This document shows, piece by piece, positions 61,348-64,000 of a stretch of DNA of 64,000 nt (position 1 is the stretch's first letter; each line of letters begins with the position of its first letter). The stretch is taken from contig NZ_JBILJW010000011.1 in the NCBI RefSeq assembly GCF_044377035.1, positions 1 to 64,000 of the forward strand. The letters run 5' to 3'. The notes beneath the pieces are model-generated. The model was not told the origin of the DNA and made no database searches. It worked only from the letters and a program-made list of their open reading frames with translations. Origin of the DNA: Silanimonas sp044377035 (lineage in GTDB: Bacteria; Pseudomonadota; Gammaproteobacteria; Xanthomonadales; Xanthomonadaceae). The translations under genes were made by a program, and so were the position numbers.

Positions 61348-64000
61348 GTGAAGCCCATCCTCAGCCCTGAACTGCCCGCCGCGCCCGGTCCGGCGCGTGA
61401 ACGCACCACCGAGGCCTATGCCCGAGACGAGTCGGACCACCTGGCCGAGCTGCTGGCCGCCGCCCGGCTTCCGGCCGACGTCCAGGCCCGGGTGCAGGCC
61501 ACGGCCGAGGCGCTGGTGGAGCGCACCCGCGTCCGTGCCGCCGACCCGGAGCTGGTGCAGGCCTTCATGCGCCAGTACGACCTCAGCTCCGAGGAGGGCG
61601 TGCTGCTGATGTGCGTGGCCGAGGCCCTGCTGCGCATCCCCGACCAGCTGACCGCCGACAAGCTCATCCGCGACAAGCTGGGCGACGCCGCTTGGGAGAA
61701 GCACCTGGGCGGGTCCTCGTCCGTCCTGGTCAATGCCTCGACCTGGGGCCTGATGCTGACCGGCCGCGTGGTGAGCCTCGCCGAAGACACCCGCCGCGAC
61801 TTCGGCGGTGCCTTCCGCCGGCTGGTCGCCCGGACCGGCGAGCCGGTGATCCGCCTCGCGGTGCGCCAGGCCATGAAGATCATGGGCCACCAATTCGTCA
61901 TGGGGCGCACGATCACCGAGGCGCTGGAGCGCAGTCTCAAGGGCGAGAACGCCCGCTACCGCTACAGCTTCGACATGCTCGGCGAGGGGGCGCTGACGAC
62001 CAAGGACGCCTCCCGCTACTTCCAGGCCTACAAGGACGCCATCGGCGCGATCGGCGCCTCGCTGCGCTCCGTGGGTGGCTCCGAGAGCGTTTTCGCAGCG
62101 CCCAGCATCTCGGTGAAGCTCTCGGCCCTGCATCCGCGCTACGAAGTCGGCAAGCGCGCCCGAGTGATGGCCGAGCTGACCCCGATGGTGCTGGAACTGG
62201 CCCAGCACGCGAAGGCGCAGTCGATCGGCTTCACTATCGACGCCGAGGAAAGCGAGCGCCTCGAGCTCTCGCTCGATGTGATCGGCACCGCGTTCGCGGA
62301 CCGGAGCCTCGACGGCTGGGAGGGCTACGGCCTCGCCGTGCAGGCCTACCAGAAGCGCGCCCCCTTCGTGATCGACGAACTCGCCGCGCTGGCGCGACAG
62401 GTCGGCCGCCGCATGCCGATGCGCCTCGTCAAGGGCGCCTACTGGGATTCGGAGATCAAGAAGGCGCAGGTGGAAGGCTTCGGCGGCTACCCGGTGTTCA
62501 CCCGCAAAGTGAACACGGACGTCAGCTACCTCGCCTGCGCGCGTCGCATGTTCGCCGCCACCGATGCGCTGTACCCGATGTTCGCCACGCACAACGCGCA
62601 GACCATCGCCGCGATCCATGCGATGGCGAACGAAGGCGGCACGCGCCGTGACTACGAGTACCAGCGCCTGCACGGGATGGGCGAGGACCTCTACGCCGAG
62701 GTGATCGGCGCCGACCAGCTCGGCGTGCCCTGCCGCGTCTATGCCCCGGTGGGCTCGCACGAGGACCTGCTGCCCTACCTCGTTCGCCGCCTGCTCGAGA
62801 ACGGCGCGAACTCCAGCTTCGTCAACCGCATCACCGACAGCCGCGTGCGCGCCGCAGACCTCGTCGCCGACCCGGTGGCCACGGTGGAACGCAACACCAT
62901 CAAGCCGCACCCGCACATCCCGCAGCCGCGCGACCTCTTCCGCTCGCAGAACGAACCCCGGACCAATTCGATGGGCATCAACCTCGCCAACGACGCGCAG
63001 CTGCGCGACCTCGCCACCCAGATCAACGCCGCCGTGAAGCCGTGGTCGGCCCAGCCGCTGGTGCCGGGCGCATCGGCCTTCGGCGCGACCGTGAAGGTGA
63101 CCAATCCCGCCGACCGCCGCGAGGCCGTGGGCGAGTACCTCGCCGCCTCGGAGGCCAACGTGCAGCAGGCACTGGCCAACGGCGTGAAGGCGCAGCCCGG
63201 CTGGGACGCCCTGCCCGCCGCCAGCCGTGCGGTCATTCTTGAGAAAGCGGCGGACCTGCTGGAAGCGCGCACGCCGGATTACATGGCGATGTGCGTCAAG
63301 GAAGCCGGCAAGAGCCTCTCGGCCTCGGTGGCCGAGGTGCGCGAGGCGGTCGACTTCCTGCGCTACTACGCCCTGCAGGCGCGCGAACTGTTCGCGCCGG
63401 TGAAGCTGCCGGGCCCGACCGGCGAGTCGAACCAGCTCACCCTGCACGGCCGCGGCGTGTTCGTCTGCATCAGCCCGTGGAACTTCCCGCTCGCGATCTA
63501 TCTCGGCCAGGTGGCCGCCGCGCTCGCCGCAGGCAACGCCGTGATCGCCAAGCCCGCCGAGCAGACCTCGCTGGTGGCCTTCGCCGCGACGAAGCTGCTG
63601 CACGAGGCCGGCATCCCTGAGGACGTGCTGCAGTTCCTGCCGGGCGACGGCGCAACGGTCGGCGCCGGCCTCACCCGCGACCCGCGCGTGGCCGGCGTGG
63701 CCTTCACCGGCTCGAACGAGACGGCGTGGGCCATCAACCGCACGTTGGCCGCGCGCAACGCTCCGATCGCCTCGCTGATCGCCGAGACCGGCGGCCAGAA
63801 CGCGCTGATCGCCGACTCCTCCTCGCTGCCCGAGCAGGTGGTGAAGGACGCCGTGGGCTCGGCTTTCGATTCCGCCGGCCAGCGCTGCTCGGCCGCGCGC
63901 GTGCTGTTCGTGCAGGACGACATCGCCGACAAGGTAATGCACATGCTCGCCGGTGCAATGGATGAACTCGTCATCGGCGACCCCGGCCTGCTCAGCACCG
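61348..64000 (+). CDS. putA: bifunctional proline dehydrogenase / glutamate-semialdehyde dehydrogenase (3' end outside window)
   Basis: It oxidises proline to glutamate in two steps. 884 codons are visible. After an alpha-helical N-domain, the PRODH barrel (~190-480) has SIGFTIDAEESER, RLVKGAYWDSEIKKAQ and YPMFATHNAQT. The aldehyde dehydrogenase domain begins ~530 with FVCISPWNFPLAIYLGQ, LIAETGGQNA and the catalytic Cys in SAGQRCSAARV. There is no N-terminal ribbon-helix-helix, so unlike E. coli PutA it should not bind DNA. The start is GTG at 61348 with a weak Shine-Dalgarno. Confidence 0.93.
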   Translation, partial: MKPILSPELPAAPGPARERTTEAYARDESDHLAELLAAARLPADVQARVQATAEALVERTRVRAADPELVQAFMRQYDLSSEEGVLLMCVAEALLRIPDQLTADKLIRDKLGDAAWEKHLGGSSSVLVNASTWGLMLTGRVVSLAEDTRRDFGGAFRRLVARTGEPVIRLAVRQAMKIMGHQFVMGRTITEALERSLKGENARYRYSFDMLGEGALTTKDASRYFQAYKDAIGAIGASLRSVGGSESVFAAPSISVKLSALHPRYEVGKRARVMAELTPMVLELAQHAKAQSIGFTIDAEESERLELSLDVIGTAFADRSLDGWEGYGLAVQAYQKRAPFVIDELAALARQVGRRMPMRLVKGAYWDSEIKKAQVEGFGGYPVFTRKVNTDVSYLACARRMFAATDALYPMFATHNAQTIAAIHAMANEGGTRRDYEYQRLHGMGEDLYAEVIGADQLGVPCRVYAPVGSHEDLLPYLVRRLLENGANSSFVNRITDSRVRAADLVADPVATVERNTIKPHPHIPQPRDLFRSQNEPRTNSMGINLANDAQLRDLATQINAAVKPWSAQPLVPGASAFGATVKVTNPADRREAVGEYLAASEANVQQALANGVKAQPGWDALPAASRAVILEKAADLLEARTPDYMAMCVKEAGKSLSASVAEVREAVDFLRYYALQARELFAPVKLPGPTGESNQLTLHGRGVFVCISPWNFPLAIYLGQVAAALAAGNAVIAKPAEQTSLVAFAATKLLHEAGIPEDVLQFLPGDGATVGAGLTRDPRVAGVAFTGSNETAWAINRTLAARNAPIASLIAETGGQNALIADSSSLPEQVVKDAVGSAFDSAGQRCSAARVLFVQDDIADKVMHMLAGAMDELVIGDPGLLST

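Noticed and set aside
61288..63942. 884-codon open frame on the minus strand
   Set aside because: It is the antisense shadow of putA, whose PRODH and ALDH motifs are clear.

Overview
The window reads as one stretch of chromosome from a GC-rich gammaproteobacterium of the order Lysobacterales (Xanthomonadales). The main reasons are a CRP-like regulator that is close to Xanthomonas Clp along its whole length, the order zapA - 6S RNA - 5-formyl-THF cyclo-ligase, a lipoyl-domain-bearing dihydrolipoyl dehydrogenase beside aceF, and a PdsR/PdsS-type two-component pair. GC is high almost throughout (a counted 60-base piece of glpK is 73%). Two islands are clearly lower: the PIN-like gene at 47948-48646 (50-52% in counted pieces) and the secreted hypothetical at 24113-24979 (about 57%). 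I see no insertion sequence, prophage or CRISPR array, and no gene-free stretch longer than 300 bases.

Layout. 1-3040: the end of an EAL phosphodiesterase, then zapA, 6S RNA, folate cyclo-ligase, an EVE protein and rpiA. 3044-5243: a cNMP/rhodanese protein, then the rplM-rpsI-tRNA-Gln unit with promoter and terminator. 5366-8821: coq7, speD with a guanidinium exporter behind it, clp, and a TSUP permease. 8840-15662: tryptophan genes (trpE; trpG-exported protein-trpD-trpC), interrupted by a periplasmic alpha-amylase and a SIMPL protein. 15811-20448: PdsR/PdsS, a small membrane protein, a gene remnant, rpe, a mini-DjlA and a cytochrome c. 20530-24979: purC, an Mpo1-like protein, an EamA permease, a TerC exporter and a secreted hypothetical. 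25131-32309: the most intriguing block, a four-gene envelope module (DUF1302 barrel, DUF1329, YCF48-like propeller, RND pump) with an intrinsic terminator in its middle. 32527-41537: an epimerase-like protein, an SLC13 transporter, a degenerate Na/Ca-exchanger-like protein, the lpd-nitrilase-aceF set, an OmpW barrel and a CHAD protein. 41616-51789: EF-hand, NRDE and hypoxanthine-DNA glycosylase genes, a glycerophosphodiesterase, dinB, an S9 peptidase, the PIN-like gene and glpK-glpD. 51833-61153: a ChaN-like protein, then the complete aa3-type cytochrome oxidase set (ctaB, ctaA, SCO-like, surf1, DUF2909, ctaE, ctaG, a 45-residue protein, ctaD, ctaC, DUF2244). 61348-end: putA, cut by the window edge.

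Functionally the region is mostly core metabolism of an aerobic heterotroph: pentose phosphate (rpiA, rpe), tryptophan, purine and polyamine synthesis, pyruvate dehydrogenase, glycerophosphodiester to DHAP (GDPD, glpK, glpD), proline catabolism, and heme A/cytochrome oxidase assembly. Many neighbours overlap as ATGA, GTGA, TTGA or TGATG, so translational coupling is common. All family calls are from reading the sequence and from knowledge of the families; no database search was run.
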